DNA from: Klenkia taihuensis
Lineage (GTDB): Bacteria; Actinomycetota; Actinomycetes; Mycobacteriales; Geodermatophilaceae
Assembly (NCBI RefSeq): GCF_900112525.1
Contig: NZ_FOMD01000002.1
Location: forward strand, 248,001-312,000
DNA length: 64,000 nucleotides
Reading direction: 5' to 3'
Shown in pieces: positions 7,405 to 16,689 of the stretch. The notes under the pieces were generated by a model. The model ran no database searches. It had not been told where the DNA came from and saw only the letters and a program-made list of their open reading frames with translations. Position 1 is the stretch's first letter; each line of letters begins with the position of its first letter. The position numbers and the translations under genes were made by a program.

Positions 7405-7713
7405 TCACCCCTGCACCTCGACGTGCGCGGTGACCACGTCCCCCAGGTCGATGCCCTCCGCCCGTCGGAGGGCCAGCTTCAGCGGGACGACGTAGCCGCC
7501 GTCCCTGGGCCACAGCGCGGTGGTCGACGTGGTCGCGCCGACGCGGACGCGCACCGGGACCATGCCCCAGCCGTAGGTCACCCGGCGGGCGACGTCGTGC
7601 ACCAGGTCGGCCGGCTCCCCGGTCACCTCGAGGAAGTGGTGGGGCGCGGGTCCGCGCCACTCGACGACCGGTCCGGTCACGTCGAACTCGACGACGACGA
7701 CGTCGCTGCCCAC
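7405..7713 (-). CDS. DUF1905 family protein
   Basis: A protein of about 102 residues matching DUF1905. The beta-rich N-terminus VEFDVTGPVVEWRGPAPHHFLEVTGE is followed by the hallmark segment GWGMVPVRVRVGATTSTTALWPRDGGYVVPLKLALRRAEGIDLGD. DUF1905 proteins are small beta barrels of unknown function. I prefer GTG 7713 because the family starts here and it leaves 51 bases for a promoter before the divergent fprA; an ATG at 7755 would add 14 residues that look like intergenic sequence. Neither start has a clear Shine-Dalgarno sequence. Confidence 0.75.
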   Translation of the reverse strand: MGSDVVVVEFDVTGPVVEWRGPAPHHFLEVTGEPADLVHDVARRVTYGWGMVPVRVRVGATTSTTALWPRDGGYVVPLKLALRRAEGIDLGDVVTAHVEVQG

Positions 7714-7764
7714 GGCGCCCAGCGTGCCCTGGTGCCCGGCGTGCCGGTAGGGCATCGTGCGCGC

Positions 7765-9090
7765 ATGGACCGACCGTTGCGGGTGGCCGTCGTCGGGGCC
7801 GGTCCGGCCGGCATCTACGCGGCGGAGGCGCTGGCCGGCCAGGACGAGGTCCCGGTGGCCGTCGATCTGCTGGACCGGCTGCCCACCCCCTTCGGCCTCG
7901 TCCGGCACGGCATCGCGCCCGACCACCTCAAGATGCGCGCGCTGGCGGACACGCTGCGGCACACGCTGGACCACCCGTCGGTGCGGTTCGTCGGCGACGT
8001 CGAGGTGGGCCGCGACCTGTCGGTGGCCGATCTGCGGGCGCACGCCGACGCGGTGGTCTTCACCCACGGCGCCTCGGGGGCTCGCCGGCTCGGGATCGAG
8101 GGCGAGGACCTGCCCGGGAGCCTGGCCGCCACCGACGTCGTCGCCTGGTACACCGGCCACCCGGACGCCGACCGGGCCCGGGTGGAGCAGGCGGTGGCCC
8201 GGGCCCGCGACGTCGTGGTGGTCGGGGTCGGCAACGTGGCCCTGGACGTGGCGCGGGTGCTGGCCCGCGGCCCGGCGGAGCTGGAGACCACCGACATGCC
8301 CCAGCACGTCCTGGACGCGCTGGCCACCGCGCCGGTCGAGCGGATCACGCTGCTGGGCCGGCGGGGTCCCGCGCAGGCGTCCTTCACCACGCAGGAGCTG
8401 CGGGAGCTGGGCCACCTGTCCGCCGCGGTCGCGCTGACCGACCCCGAGGGGCTGGACGAGGAGTCCGAGGTCCGGGCGGTCGCCCGGAACCTGGCGACGC
8501 TGCGGGAGTTCGCCGAGCACGTCCCGGAGCCGGGCAAGGCCACCGTGCGGCTGCGCTTCTTCGCCCGGCCGGTGCGGCTGACCGGCCGGGACCGGGTCAC
8601 CGGCGTGGTCGTGGAGCGGGTGGCGGTCGACCCGGCCGACCGGCTGACGAGCACCCGGGAGACCGAGGAGCTCGCCGCCGACCTGGTCGTCGCCGCCGTC
8701 GGGTACGCCGGGCAGGACCTGCCCGGCCTGCCGGTGTCGGGCGGGGTGGTGCCCAACGAGGGCGGCCGGGTGCTGCGGGACGGCGCGCCGAGCCCCGGCG
8801 AGTACGTGGCCGGGTGGATCAAGCGCGGGCCCAGCGGCGTCGTCGGCACCAACAAGCACGACGCCCGCGAGACGGTGGCCGCGCTGCTGGCCGACGCGCC
8901 GACGCTGCCGCGGGTCGAGGGGCCCGACCTGGTGGAGACGCTGCGGGCACGCGGCTGCCGGCCGGTGCTGCTGGAGAACTGGCGGTCCATCGACGAGGCC
9001 GAGCACGCCCTGGGCGCGGAGCGGGGCCGCGCGCGGACGACGATCCACGAGCGGGAGGCCCTCCGCACCGCCGCCCGCGTGCAGCGTTGA
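7765..9090 (+). CDS. fprA: Ferredoxin/adrenodoxin-NADP reductase-type flavoprotein (FprA-like)
   Basis: A 441-residue FAD/NADP oxidoreductase of the adrenodoxin-reductase (FprA) family, which passes electrons between NADPH and ferredoxins, for example to P450s. The FAD dinucleotide fold is VAVVGAGPAGIYAAEAL at the N-terminus. The family-specific LPTPFGLVRHGIAPDH follows at about residue 40. The NADP site is VVVVGVGNVALDVARVL at about residue 150, and the C-terminal FAD contact is AGWIKRGPSGVVGTNKHDA. ATG 7765 is the natural start. Its stop codon lies inside the left arm of the inverted repeat that begins at 9083. The P450 at 13.3 kb is a conceivable partner (inference). Confidence 0.92.
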   Translation: MDRPLRVAVVGAGPAGIYAAEALAGQDEVPVAVDLLDRLPTPFGLVRHGIAPDHLKMRALADTLRHTLDHPSVRFVGDVEVGRDLSVADLRAHADAVVFTHGASGARRLGIEGEDLPGSLAATDVVAWYTGHPDADRARVEQAVARARDVVVVGVGNVALDVARVLARGPAELETTDMPQHVLDALATAPVERITLLGRRGPAQASFTTQELRELGHLSAAVALTDPEGLDEESEVRAVARNLATLREFAEHVPEPGKATVRLRFFARPVRLTGRDRVTGVVVERVAVDPADRLTSTRETEELAADLVVAAVGYAGQDLPGLPVSGGVVPNEGGRVLRDGAPSPGEYVAGWIKRGPSGVVGTNKHDARETVAALLADAPTLPRVEGPDLVETLRARGCRPVLLENWRSIDEAEHALGAERGRARTTIHEREALRTAARVQR

Positions 9091-9158
9091 TCAGGGAGGT
9101 TGATCCGACTCCGTCCTCCCTCACCAGCTCTGGTGCAGGGAGACGGACTCCCGTGCAG
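9083..9158 (+). repeat. Left arm of a 76-bp inverted repeat
   Basis: Starting with AGCGTTGATCAGGGAGGTTG, this arm matches the reverse complement of 9457-9532 over about 76 positions with roughly nine mismatches; the outer 24 bases are identical. Bases 9110-9147 also form an internal hairpin (TCCGTC...GACGGA with a CACCAG/CTGGTG core) that could act as a bidirectional terminator. The repeat contains the stop codon of fprA (9088-9090). It encloses one small gene. Confidence 0.85.
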
Positions 9159-9176
9159 GAGGACGAACCCCCCGCG

Positions 9177-9449
9177 ATGCCGGTGACGGCGGTGGCGCTG
9201 ATCGCGGCAGCCGTGCTGCACGCCCTCACCTGTCTGCTGCTGACCACCTCGCTGCCGCAGTACGTGCCCGTCGTCTTCGACGCGTCGCTCGAACCGGCCG
9301 TGGCCGGCACGCGGGTGCTCGCCACCGCCCTGGCCCTGGGCGACGGGGTGGTCGTGGCAGGAACCGCGGCCGTCGCCGGGGGGTACCTGGCCTACCTGGT
9401 CACCTGGGCCGTCGCCGTCCGCCGCACCCGGCCCGGCGCCCGCAGCTGA
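9177..9449 (+). CDS. Small two-helix membrane protein inside an inverted-repeat cassette
   Basis: A 90-residue protein with two clear transmembrane helices: residues 2-23 (PVTAVALIAAAVLHALTCLL) and about 42-78 (TALALGDGVVVAGTAAVAGG, continuing into AYLVTWAVAV). A short loop, SLPQYVPVVFDASLEPAVAG, lies between them, and the tail is basic (RRTRPGARS). No family is recognised. AGGAGG lies 15 bases before ATG 9177; an in-frame GTG at 9153 would add eight residues, but then that AGGAGG would be coding. The gene is completely enclosed by the two arms of the long inverted repeat (9083-9158, 9457-9532), so it may have arrived as a unit. Confidence 0.65.
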   Translation: MPVTAVALIAAAVLHALTCLLLTTSLPQYVPVVFDASLEPAVAGTRVLATALALGDGVVVAGTAAVAGGYLAYLVTWAVAVRRTRPGARS

Positions 9450-9456
9450 CCACTCC

Positions 9457-9532
9457 CTGCACCGGGGTCCGTCCTCCTGCACCAGATCTGGCGCAGGAGG
9501 ACGGAGTTGGATCAACCTCCCTGATCAACGCT
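9457..9532 (-). repeat. Right arm of the 76-bp inverted repeat
   Basis: This is the reverse-complement partner of 9083-9158. Its inner hairpin (9468-9505) is an almost perfect 18-bp stem, TCCGTCCTCCTGCACCAG against CTGGCGCAGGAGGACGGA, with a two-base centre. It sits between the convergent 3' ends of the small membrane-protein gene and ppc, where a bidirectional terminator would be useful. Confidence 0.85.
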
Positions 9533-9547
9533 GAGCCCGGGGGCGCC

Positions 9548-12331
9548 TCAGCCGGAGTTGCGCAGGGCCGTCGCCACGCCGTTGATGGTCAGCTGGATGC
9601 AGCGGCGGACCAGCTCGTCGTCGTCCCCCTCGCGGCGGCGGCGCAGCATCTCGACCTGCAGGTGGTGCAGCGGCTCCAGGTAGGGGAACCGGTTGCGGAT
9701 CGAGCGGGCCAGCGACGGGTTGTCGGCCAGCAGGTGGTCCGCGCCCGTGATCGCCAGCAGGACGGCGACGGTGCGCTCGTGCTCGGCGGTGATGACGTCG
9801 AAGACCCGGTGGCGCAGGTCCTCGTCGGGCACCAGCTCGGCGTACCGGGCGGCCAGCTCCAGGTCGGTCTTGGCCAGCACCATGCCCATGTTCGACAGCA
9901 CCGTGCGGAAGAACGGCCAGCGCGCGTGCAGGTCCTGCAGGCGGGCCAGCTTCGCCGGGTCGTCGTCGATCCAGGACTGCAGCGCCGTCCCGGTGCCGAA
10001 CCAGCCCGGCAGCATGATCCGGGTCTGCGACCAGCTGAACACCCACGGGATGGCCCGCAGGTCGGTGATCCTGTCGCCGGGCTTGCGCGAGGGCGGCCGC
10101 GAGCCGATGTTCAGCTCAGCCAGCTCGCGGATCGGGGTGGCCGCCCGGAACCACTCGACGAACCCCGGGGTGTCGTGCACCAGCGCGCGGTAGGCGGCCT
10201 CGGCCCGGCCGGCCAGGTCGTCGAAGAGCGCGTAGACCTCGTCGGCCTCGTCGCCCAGGCCCTCCAGGGACAGCAGCGAGCTCTCCAGCACGGCCGCGAC
10301 CAGCGCCTCCAGGTTCCGCCGCGCCAGGTCCGGCTCGGCGTACTTGGCGGCGATGACCTCGCCCTGCTCGGTGATGCGCAGCTGCCCGGCGACCGACCCC
10401 GGCGGCTGCGCCCGGATCGCCTCGTAGGAGGGACCGCCGCCGCGGCCGACGGTGCCGCCGCGGCCGTGGAACAGCCGCAGCTCGACGCCGGCCTCGCGGG
10501 CGACGTCGACCAGCGCGAGCTCGGCCCGGTACAGCGCCCAGTTGGCGGCCAGGTAGCCGCCGTCCTTGTTGCTGTCGGAGTAGCCGAGCATGACCTCCTG
10601 CGTGCCGCCGCGGCCGTCGACCATCGACCGGTACACCGGCTCGGCGAGCATCGCGGCGAGGGTCTCCCCGCCGCCCTGCAGGTCGCCGATCGTCTCGAAC
10701 AGCGGCGCGATCATGATCGGCGAGGCGGGCAGGCCGTCCTCGCCGAGGGTGACCAGGCCGACCTCCTTGAGCAGGACGGCGACCTCCAGCACGTCCGACA
10801 CCGACTCGCACATGCTGATCACGTAGTTGGGGATCGCGCGCGGGCCCAGCCGGCGCACCTGCTCGGCCGCGGCGGCCAGCAGGTCGAGCTCGCCGCGGGC
10901 CAGCTCGGACAGCTGCGCGTCGGCGCCCACGAGGGGACGGCGCAGCCGCAGCTCCGCGGTCAGCAGCTCGCGCCGGGCGGTCTCGTCGAGCGCGGCGTAG
11001 TCCTCGCAGACCCCCGCCCAGGCGAGGAGCTCGGCGAGCACCTCCTCGTGCACCGAGGAGTTCTGCCGCATGTCCAGCCCGGACAGGTGGAAGCCGAACA
11101 CCTCGACGGCGTCGCGCAGGCGGCGCAGCCGGTCGTCGGCCAGCGCCCCGGCGCCGTGGGTGCGCAGCGAGGCCGCGACCACGTCGAGGTCGGCGATCAG
11201 CTCGGCCGGCTCGGCGTAGGGCTCGAGCTCGACGTCGGGCAGGGGCCCGGGCACGTGCCCGACCACCGACAGCGCGGTGGCGGCCAGCCGCCGGTAGATG
11301 CCGCGCAGCGCCCGGCGGTAGGGCTCGTCGGCGCGGAACGGGGAGTCGTCGCGGGAGGCCTCGGCCAGCGCCTCGAGCTCGGCGGTCGGCGCCACCAGCC
11401 GCTCGGACATCGACAGCTCGTCGGCCAGCGCGACCAGTTCGCCGAGGTGGTGGCCCAGCGCGGTCTCCGCGGCGCGGGTGGTGGCCAGCCGGACGGCGGC
11501 CGCGGTGACGAACGGGTTGCCGTCGCGGTCACCGCCGATCCAGGACCCCGTGCGCAGCATCGGGGTGGGCAGCAGGTCGGCGTCGGGCCAGCGCTGGTGC
11601 AGCGCGGCGCGCAGGTCGGCGTTGATCTGCGGGACGACGGCGAACAGCGACAGGTCGTAGTAGCGCAGCGCCTCGTCGATCTCGTCCTCGAGCCGCAGCC
11701 GCGACAGCCGCAGCAGCGCGGTCTGCCAGAGCGTGAGCACCTCGCGCCACAGGTGCGCCGACCACTGCGCCTCGTCGGGGGCGGTCTCCCGGGTGCGGAT
11801 CAGCTGGGCCACCTCGCGCTGCACCCGCGACACCGTGCGCCGGCGGACCTCGGTGGGGTGCGCGGTGACCACCGGGACGACGAGGGCGCCGTCGAGCTCG
11901 CGGGCCACGTCGGCCGGGTCGAGGCCGGCTGAGTCGAGCAGCTCGAAGCTGGCGGCCAGCGTGCCCTTCTGCGGCGGGGACCCCTCGCGGCGGTGGTGCC
12001 GGCGCCGGCGCTCGTGGTGCACGTCCTCGGCCAGGTTGGCCAGCAGCGAGAAGTGACTGAACGCGCGGATGACGTGGTTGGCGCTGCGCACGTCCAGGCC
12101 GGCCAGCGTCTGGGCGAGGCCGCTGCGGTCGACCTCGGAGCGGCGGATGCGGAAGGCCTCGACCCGGGCGGCCTCCACGAGGTCGAACACCTCCTCGCCG
12201 GCCTGCTCGCGCACCACCTCGCCGAGGACCCGGCCCAGGAGCCGGATGTCCTCGCGGAGAGGTGCCTCGTCGGCACGGTCCTCGGGGGCGTCGGGGCGGA
12301 GGTCGGCGACGTCGACGGTTGCTTCGGACAC
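9548..12331 (-). CDS. ppc: Phosphoenolpyruvate carboxylase
   Basis: A 927-residue anaplerotic enzyme that carboxylates PEP to oxaloacetate with bicarbonate. Catalytic motifs are present in order: [12 protein letters not shown] (about residue 155, catalytic His), the [10 protein letters not shown] segment, [30 protein letters not shown] and [17 protein letters not shown]. The C-terminal four residues are RNSG, close to the RNTG of other bacterial enzymes. GTG 12331 ([12 protein letters not shown]) was chosen because the longer upstream frame is antisense to the next gene. The gene is divergent from the SMP-30 gene, with 55 bases between starts. It supplies the oxaloacetate used by the citrate synthase encoded at 23.2 kb. 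Confidence 0.97.
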   Translation of the reverse strand: MSEATVDVADLRPDAPEDRADEAPLREDIRLLGRVLGEVVREQAGEEVFDLVEAARVEAFRIRRSEVDRSGLAQTLAGLDVRSANHVIRAFSHFSLLANLAEDVHHERRRRHHRREGSPPQKGTLAASFELLDSAGLDPADVARELDGALVVPVVTAHPTEVRRRTVSRVQREVAQLIRTRETAPDEAQWSAHLWREVLTLWQTALLRLSRLRLEDEIDEALRYYDLSLFAVVPQINADLRAALHQRWPDADLLPTPMLRTGSWIGGDRDGNPFVTAAAVRLATTRAAETALGHHLGELVALADELSMSERLVAPTAELEALAEASRDDSPFRADEPYRRALRGIYRRLAATALSVVGHVPGPLPDVELEPYAEPAELIADLDVVAASLRTHGAGALADDRLRRLRDAVEVFGFHLSGLDMRQNSSVHEEVLAELLAWAGVCEDYAALDETARRELLTAELRLRRPLVGADAQLSELARGELDLLAAAAEQVRRLGPRAIPNYVISMCESVSDVLEVAVLLKEVGLVTLGEDGLPASPIMIAPLFETIGDLQGGGETLAAMLAEPVYRSMVDGRGGTQEVMLGYSDSNKDGGYLAANWALYRAELALVDVAREAGVELRLFHGRGGTVGRGGGPSYEAIRAQPPGSVAGQLRITEQGEVIAAKYAEPDLARRNLEALVAAVLESSLLSLEGLGDEADEVYALFDDLAGRAEAAYRALVHDTPGFVEWFRAATPIRELAELNIGSRPPSRKPGDRITDLRAIPWVFSWSQTRIMLPGWFGTGTALQSWIDDDPAKLARLQDLHARWPFFRTVLSNMGMVLAKTDLELAARYAELVPDEDLRHRVFDVITAEHERTVAVLLAITGADHLLADNPSLARSIRNRFPYLEPLHHLQVEMLRRRREGDDDELVRRCIQLTINGVATALRNSG

Positions 12332-12386
12332 GGGCGCATTCTCCAGGCCACGTGTGACGGTCCGGTGTCGCGGGGAGGAGACCGCC

Positions 12387-13292
12387 ATGCTGACGCTCAC
12401 CGCCACGCCCGCCAGCACCGTCGAACCGGCCGTCCACGGCGAGGGACCGGTCTGGGACGCCGCCCGCCAGGAGCTGCTCTGGGTCGACATCGACCGCGGT
12501 CTCGTGCTCCGCGGCGAGGTCACCGGGGACGACGTCCGCCAGGTCGCCGCGCACCGCGGCGGCGGCACCGTCGGCTTCGCCGTCCCCGCCGCGGACGGCG
12601 GGTGGCTGCTCGGCGCCGACGGCGGCTTCACCCACCTCTCGCCCGAGGGCACCGCCACCGCGCTGGTCGACGTCCCCGGGGAGGGCCCGGCGGCGGGCAC
12701 CCGGATGAACGACGGCGCCGCGGACCCGGTCGGCCGGTGCTTCGGCGGCACCATGGCGTTCGACTCGACCCCGGGCGCGGGCTCGCTGCACCGGGTGGAC
12801 CTCGACGGGTCGGTGCACGTGGTGCTGCGCGACCTGACCATCAGCAACGGCATCGAGTGGACCGGCGACGGCTCGACGGTCTACCTCGCCGACTCCGGCG
12901 CCTCCACGGTGCGGGCCTACGACTACGACGTGGCCACCGGGGTCTTCGGGGACAGCCGCGTCGTGGTCGACCTGACCGGTGAGAACGGCGCCCCGGACGG
13001 GCTGACCGTGGACGCCGAGGGCTGCCTCTGGGTCGCGGTGTGGGGCGCCGGCCAGGTGCGCCGCTACGGGTCCACCGGCGAGCTGCTGGCCGTGGTCGAG
13101 GTGCCCACGCCGAACACGTCGAGCTGCGCGTTCGCGGGCGCGGACCTCGACCTGCTGGTGATCAGCACCTCGACGCAGGGTCTGACCGACCCCGACCCGC
13201 ACGCCGGCCGGCTGTTCACCGTGCGCCCGGGCGTCACCGGCCGCCCTGCTGCGGTCTACCGCGGCCCGGTCACCGGCCTGCGCCCCGCGTGA
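12387..13292 (+). CDS. SMP-30/gluconolactonase/LRE family protein
   Basis: A 301-residue six-bladed beta-propeller lactonase-like protein. Family marks are [19 protein letters not shown] at about residue 17 (the metal-binding Glu of EGP), a substrate-loop region [20 protein letters not shown] (Asn/Asp ligands), [20 protein letters not shown] and [19 protein letters not shown], the last containing the metal-binding Asp. It probably hydrolyses sugar lactones with a divalent cation; the real substrate is unknown. ATG 12387 follows GGGGAGGAG at good spacing. It is divergent from ppc. Confidence 0.9.
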   Translation: MLTLTATPASTVEPAVHGEGPVWDAARQELLWVDIDRGLVLRGEVTGDDVRQVAAHRGGGTVGFAVPAADGGWLLGADGGFTHLSPEGTATALVDVPGEGPAAGTRMNDGAADPVGRCFGGTMAFDSTPGAGSLHRVDLDGSVHVVLRDLTISNGIEWTGDGSTVYLADSGASTVRAYDYDVATGVFGDSRVVVDLTGENGAPDGLTVDAEGCLWVAVWGAGQVRRYGSTGELLAVVEVPTPNTSSCAFAGADLDLLVISTSTQGLTDPDPHAGRLFTVRPGVTGRPAAVYRGPVTGLRPA

Positions 13293-13338
13293 CGTACGGA
13301 GTGGTTCCGGATACGGCGGAGGCGGGTAGCGGCTGCGG

Positions 13339-14706
13339 GTGACCGCCCTCCACGACCGAGCCGTCCAGCACCCCGCCCCCGCCGTCCCCGCGCCCGCCTC
13401 CCGGGCGGGGGTGGGCGAGACGCTGCGCCTGGCCGGCACCGCGTTGGCCCCCATGCTGGCCCGCGGCATCATCCTGCGGCGGCCGCCGCTGGTCCGGCTG
13501 GCCGACCGGCTGCAGCTCGACGACCGGGCGGTGCGGGCCCTGCAGGCGAGCCGCCGCCGGCACGGCGACGGACCGCTGCTGCTGCGCGTCCCCGGTCGCT
13601 CCCTCGCGCTGGTGCTCTCCGCCCGCGACGCCGGGCGGCTGCTCGCCGAGGGGCCGACCCCCTTCTCCCCCGCCACCCGGGAGAAGCGGGCCGCCCTGCA
13701 GCACTTCCAGCCGCGCGGGGTGCTGATCAGCCCGCCCGAGGAGCGCCCGGCCCGCCGCGCCTGGAACGAGACGGCGCTGCAGGTCGACGTCCCCCTGCAC
13801 GCGCAGGCCGCCTCGGTCGCGCAGATCGCGGCGCAGGAGCTGTCCGGCCTGCGCACCGCCGGCCGGTGGGACTGGGACACCTTCGCCCCGGCGTGGTGGC
13901 GGGCCGTCCGCCGGCTCACCCTCGGCGACGCCGCGCGGGACGACGAGGCGCTCACCGACCTGCTGGGCAGGCTGCGGTCGCGGGCCAACTGGGCGTTCCT
14001 GCGGCGCACCGACGGCCCCGCCCGGGCCGAGCTGCTGCGCCGCATCGAGGCCTACGTGCAGGCCGCCGAGCCCGGCAGCCTGGCCGCCACCGTCGCCGCG
14101 CTGCCCGCCGACCCCGACGTGCACGTGGCCGACCAGGTCGCGCACTGGCTGTTCGCCTGGGACGCCGCCGGCATCGCCACCCACCGGTCGCTGGCCCTGC
14201 TGGCCGGCCACCCCGCCCACGCCGCCGCGGTCGCCGAGGAGGTCGACCGGGCGGACGCCGTGGCGCCGGACCTGCCCCTGCTGCGGGCGACCGTGCTGGA
14301 GTCCGTCCGGCTCTGGCCGACCACGCTGGCGGTGCTGCGCGAGTCGACGCAGGACACCGACTGGGCGGGCAGCACGGTCCCGGCCGGCACCACGTTCGTC
14401 ATCGCGTCGTCCCTGGCGCACCGGGACGACGAGCTGCTGGACGACGCCGACCGGTTCGCCCCGCAGCTGTGGGCCGACGACGCGGCCCCCGGCGGCACCA
14501 GCGCCTCGCTGTGGTCGATGGTGCCCTTCAGCGCGGGCCCGGCCCGCTGCCCCGGCCGCGACCTGGTGCTCTACACGACCGGGGTGGCGCTGTCGGTGCT
14601 CACCGCCGGCCACCGGGTCGAGCAGGTGGCCGGCCGGCGGGTGGTCGAGGGGACGGCGCTGCCGCGCTCCCTCGACCACACCGCCCTGGCCTACCGGGTC
14701 AGTTGA
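13339..14706 (+). CDS. Cytochrome P450 with atypical I-helix
   Basis: A 455-residue haem-thiolate protein. The K-helix ExxR is ESVR at about residue 321, and the haem-binding loop is FSAGPARCPGRD with the cysteine at about residue 404. The I-helix region (about 272-280) reads FAWDAAGIA where most P450s have the acid-threonine pair of (A/G)GxDT. The threonine that helps oxygen activation is therefore missing, which is seen in some peroxygenase-like or non-monooxygenase P450s. There is no membrane anchor. GTG 13339 starts MTALHDRAVQ. The gene overlaps the convergent SDR gene by 8 bases. Substrate unknown; FprA at 7.8 kb could be a redox partner (inference). Confidence 0.92.
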   Translation: MTALHDRAVQHPAPAVPAPASRAGVGETLRLAGTALAPMLARGIILRRPPLVRLADRLQLDDRAVRALQASRRRHGDGPLLLRVPGRSLALVLSARDAGRLLAEGPTPFSPATREKRAALQHFQPRGVLISPPEERPARRAWNETALQVDVPLHAQAASVAQIAAQELSGLRTAGRWDWDTFAPAWWRAVRRLTLGDAARDDEALTDLLGRLRSRANWAFLRRTDGPARAELLRRIEAYVQAAEPGSLAATVAALPADPDVHVADQVAHWLFAWDAAGIATHRSLALLAGHPAHAAAVAEEVDRADAVAPDLPLLRATVLESVRLWPTTLAVLRESTQDTDWAGSTVPAGTTFVIASSLAHRDDELLDDADRFAPQLWADDAAPGGTSASLWSMVPFSAGPARCPGRDLVLYTTGVALSVLTAGHRVEQVAGRRVVEGTALPRSLDHTALAYRVS

Positions 14707-15571
14707 TCGGCGACCCGCCGGTGACCCCGATGACCTCGCCGGCGGTGAAGCTGGCGTCCTCGCTCGCCAGGTACACGTAGGCCCCGGCCAGCTCCGCCGG
14801 CTGGGCGGCCCGGCCGAGCAGCGCCTGCTCCCCGAAGCCCTCGACCTGGTCGGCGGGCATGGTCGCCGGGATCAGCGGCGTCCAGACCGGCCCCGGGGCG
14901 ACGCAGTTGACCCGCACCCCGACCTGGGCGAACTCGTCGGCCATCGACTTCGTCAGGTTGACCAGCGCCGCCTTGGTGGCGGCGTAGGCAGCCAGGTTCG
15001 GCGAGGGCGTGAACGCCTGCACCGAGCTGGTCACGATGATCGACGACCCGGGGGCCAGCTCGGGCTTCGCGGCCTGCAGCAGCCACAGGAACGCGTAGAC
15101 GTTGGTGCGGAACGTGCGGTCGACCAGCTCGGTGGAGAAGCCGAGGACGTCGTCGACCACGTTCTGGAACGCGGCGTTGTGCACCAGCAGGTCCAGTCCG
15201 CCCAGCCCGTCGACGGTCTGCGCCACCAGGCCCTTGGCGACGGACTCCTCGGCGATGTCACCGGGGAGCAGCAGCGCGGTGCGGCCGGCCTCCCGCACCA
15301 GCCGCGCGGTCTCCTCGGCGTCGGCGTCCTCGGAGAGGTAGGAGATCGCGACGTCGGCGCCCTCCCGGGCGTAGGCGATCGCCACGGCCCGGCCGATGCC
15401 CGAGTCGGCGCCGGTGATCAGCGCCCGGCGCCCCTCCAGCCGGCCGGAGCCGCGGTAGGACTCCTCGCCGTGGTCGGGACGCGGGGTGAGCTCGCCGGCG
15501 CCGCCGGGGTGCTCGACCTGCAACCCGGGGATGGCCGAGGAGGCGGGGTGCTTCGTGCGCGGGTCGATCAC
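14699..15571 (-). CDS. Short-chain dehydrogenase/reductase with N-terminal extension (YghA/GSP39 type)
   Basis: A 290-residue NAD(P)-dependent SDR. An approximately 45-residue hydrophilic extension (IDPRTKHPASSAIPGLQ..., HGEESYRGSGRLEGR) precedes the Rossmann fold, as in glucose/ribitol-type general stress SDRs. Cofactor motif TGADSGIG, structural motif HNAAF (NAA), catalytic Ser in SSVQAF and the YAATK catalytic pair are all present. The C-terminus GEVIGVTGGSPIN is canonical. GTG 15571 overlaps the stop of the upstream LLM gene by four bases (GTGA), so the pair is translationally coupled. Substrate unknown, probably a polyol or aldehyde. Confidence 0.92.
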   Translation of the reverse strand: MIDPRTKHPASSAIPGLQVEHPGGAGELTPRPDHGEESYRGSGRLEGRRALITGADSGIGRAVAIAYAREGADVAISYLSEDADAEETARLVREAGRTALLLPGDIAEESVAKGLVAQTVDGLGGLDLLVHNAAFQNVVDDVLGFSTELVDRTFRTNVYAFLWLLQAAKPELAPGSSIIVTSSVQAFTPSPNLAAYAATKAALVNLTKSMADEFAQVGVRVNCVAPGPVWTPLIPATMPADQVEGFGEQALLGRAAQPAELAGAYVYLASEDASFTAGEVIGVTGGSPIN

Positions 15572-16545
15572 GCGAAGGCCTCCCGCCAGGCCGGCATGAG
15601 CTCCTGCTGCGTCCACTCCAGGTAGGGCTGCTGCTGGTCGCCGCCGATCTGCACGAGCGCGAGGTGGGTGTAGCCGGCGTCGGCGTACTCCTGCGCCGCC
15701 TCGATCACCGCGCCGACGTCGTCCCCGCACGGCAGGGAGCCCTCGACGTCCTCCTCGCGGACGAACTGGCTGGCCGCCTCGAACCCCGCCGTCCCGGGCA
15801 GGTCGGCGTTGACCTTCCAGCCCAGGCCGAACCAGCGGAACAGGTCGTGCGCGCGGGTGACGGCGGCGGACTTGTCGCGGTCGAAGCTGATCGGCATCTG
15901 GCCCACGCGGTTCTTGCCGGCCCCGCCCGCGGCGTCGAACATCTCGCCGAGCTCGGGCTTGGGCTCGGTGCCGATCATGACGTCGGCGTACTCGCCGGCG
16001 AGCTCGCAGGACTGCTTGCCCGAGACGGCGATGCCGATGGGCACCCCGCCCTCGGGCAGGTCCCAGATCTTGGCGCCGTCGGCGTCGAAGTAGTCGCCGT
16101 GGAAGGTGGTGTAGCCGTCGCCGGCGAGCAGCTCCTTGATCAGCTGCACCGCCTCGGCGAACATCTCGTGCCGCACCGCGACCGGCGGCCAGCCCTCCCC
16201 GATGACGTGCTCGTTGAGGTTCTCCCCCGCGCCCAGGCCGAGGGTGAACCGGCCGTCGGCGAGGATCTGCAGGGTGGCGGCCTGCTGGGCGACCACGGCG
16301 GGGCGGTACCGCATGATCGGGCAGGTCACGTAGGTCATCAGGTCGATGCGGCTGGTGGCCTGCGCGGCCGCGCCGAGGGTGACCCAGGCGTTGGGCGCGT
16401 GGCCCATCGAGTCCAGCCACGGGAAGTAGTGGTCGCTGCTGACCGCGAAGTCGAAGCCGACCTCCTCGGCCCCGACCACGTGCGAGACCAGCTCCTTCGG
16501 GCCGGCCTGCTCGGTCATCATCGTGTAGCCCAGCTGCATGCTCAT
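15568..16545 (-). CDS. F420-dependent LLM-class oxidoreductase (TIGR03557-like)
   Basis: A 325-residue TIM-barrel protein of the luciferase-like monooxygenase superfamily, F420-dependent branch, related to F420-dependent glucose-6-phosphate dehydrogenase. Recognisable segments are EEVGFDFAVSSDHYFPWLD, TYVTCPIMRYRPAVVAQQAATLQ, the phosphate-contact LGLGAGENLNEH and IAVSGKQSCELAGEYADVMIG. It implies that the organism makes coenzyme F420. It is the first gene of a two-gene unit with the SDR, suggesting linked redox steps on one substrate (inference). ATG 16545 starts MSMQLGYTMMTEQ, matching the family. Confidence 0.9.
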   Translation of the reverse strand: MSMQLGYTMMTEQAGPKELVSHVVGAEEVGFDFAVSSDHYFPWLDSMGHAPNAWVTLGAAAQATSRIDLMTYVTCPIMRYRPAVVAQQAATLQILADGRFTLGLGAGENLNEHVIGEGWPPVAVRHEMFAEAVQLIKELLAGDGYTTFHGDYFDADGAKIWDLPEGGVPIGIAVSGKQSCELAGEYADVMIGTEPKPELGEMFDAAGGAGKNRVGQMPISFDRDKSAAVTRAHDLFRWFGLGWKVNADLPGTAGFEAASQFVREEDVEGSLPCGDDVGAVIEAAQEYADAGYTHLALVQIGGDQQQPYLEWTQQELMPAWREAFA

Positions 16546-16617
16546 GCCGCGCGCGCTACCCCCGCCGGGGGGATCCCCAACCGCCCCCAGGTCAAGCGCC
16601 GCCTCCCAGCCGGCCGG

Positions 16618-16684
16618 GGCAAGGGAGCCCCTGCACCACGGATGGGCCCCACCCGTGATGGAAGGGATCCCTTGCCTCGGCGGG
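16618..16684 (+). repeat. 67-bp palindromic repeat, copy 1
   Basis: This copy is identical base for base to 17738-17804 and in the same orientation. The unit is itself an imperfect palindrome. GGCAAGGGAGCCCCTGCACC at one end pairs with GGAAGGGATCCCTTGCC at the other, around the centre GGATGGGCCCCACCC. Copy 1 ends five bases beyond the stop of the DUF559-type gene, where it can act as a terminator. Nothing else is visible in the 144-base gap 16546-16689. Confidence 0.9.
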
Positions 16685-16689
16685 ATGGT

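Noticed and set aside
9083-9532. Insertion sequence with transposase
   Set aside because: The only ORF between the inverted repeats encodes a small membrane protein with no transposase motif; no direct target repeat could be recognised by eye.
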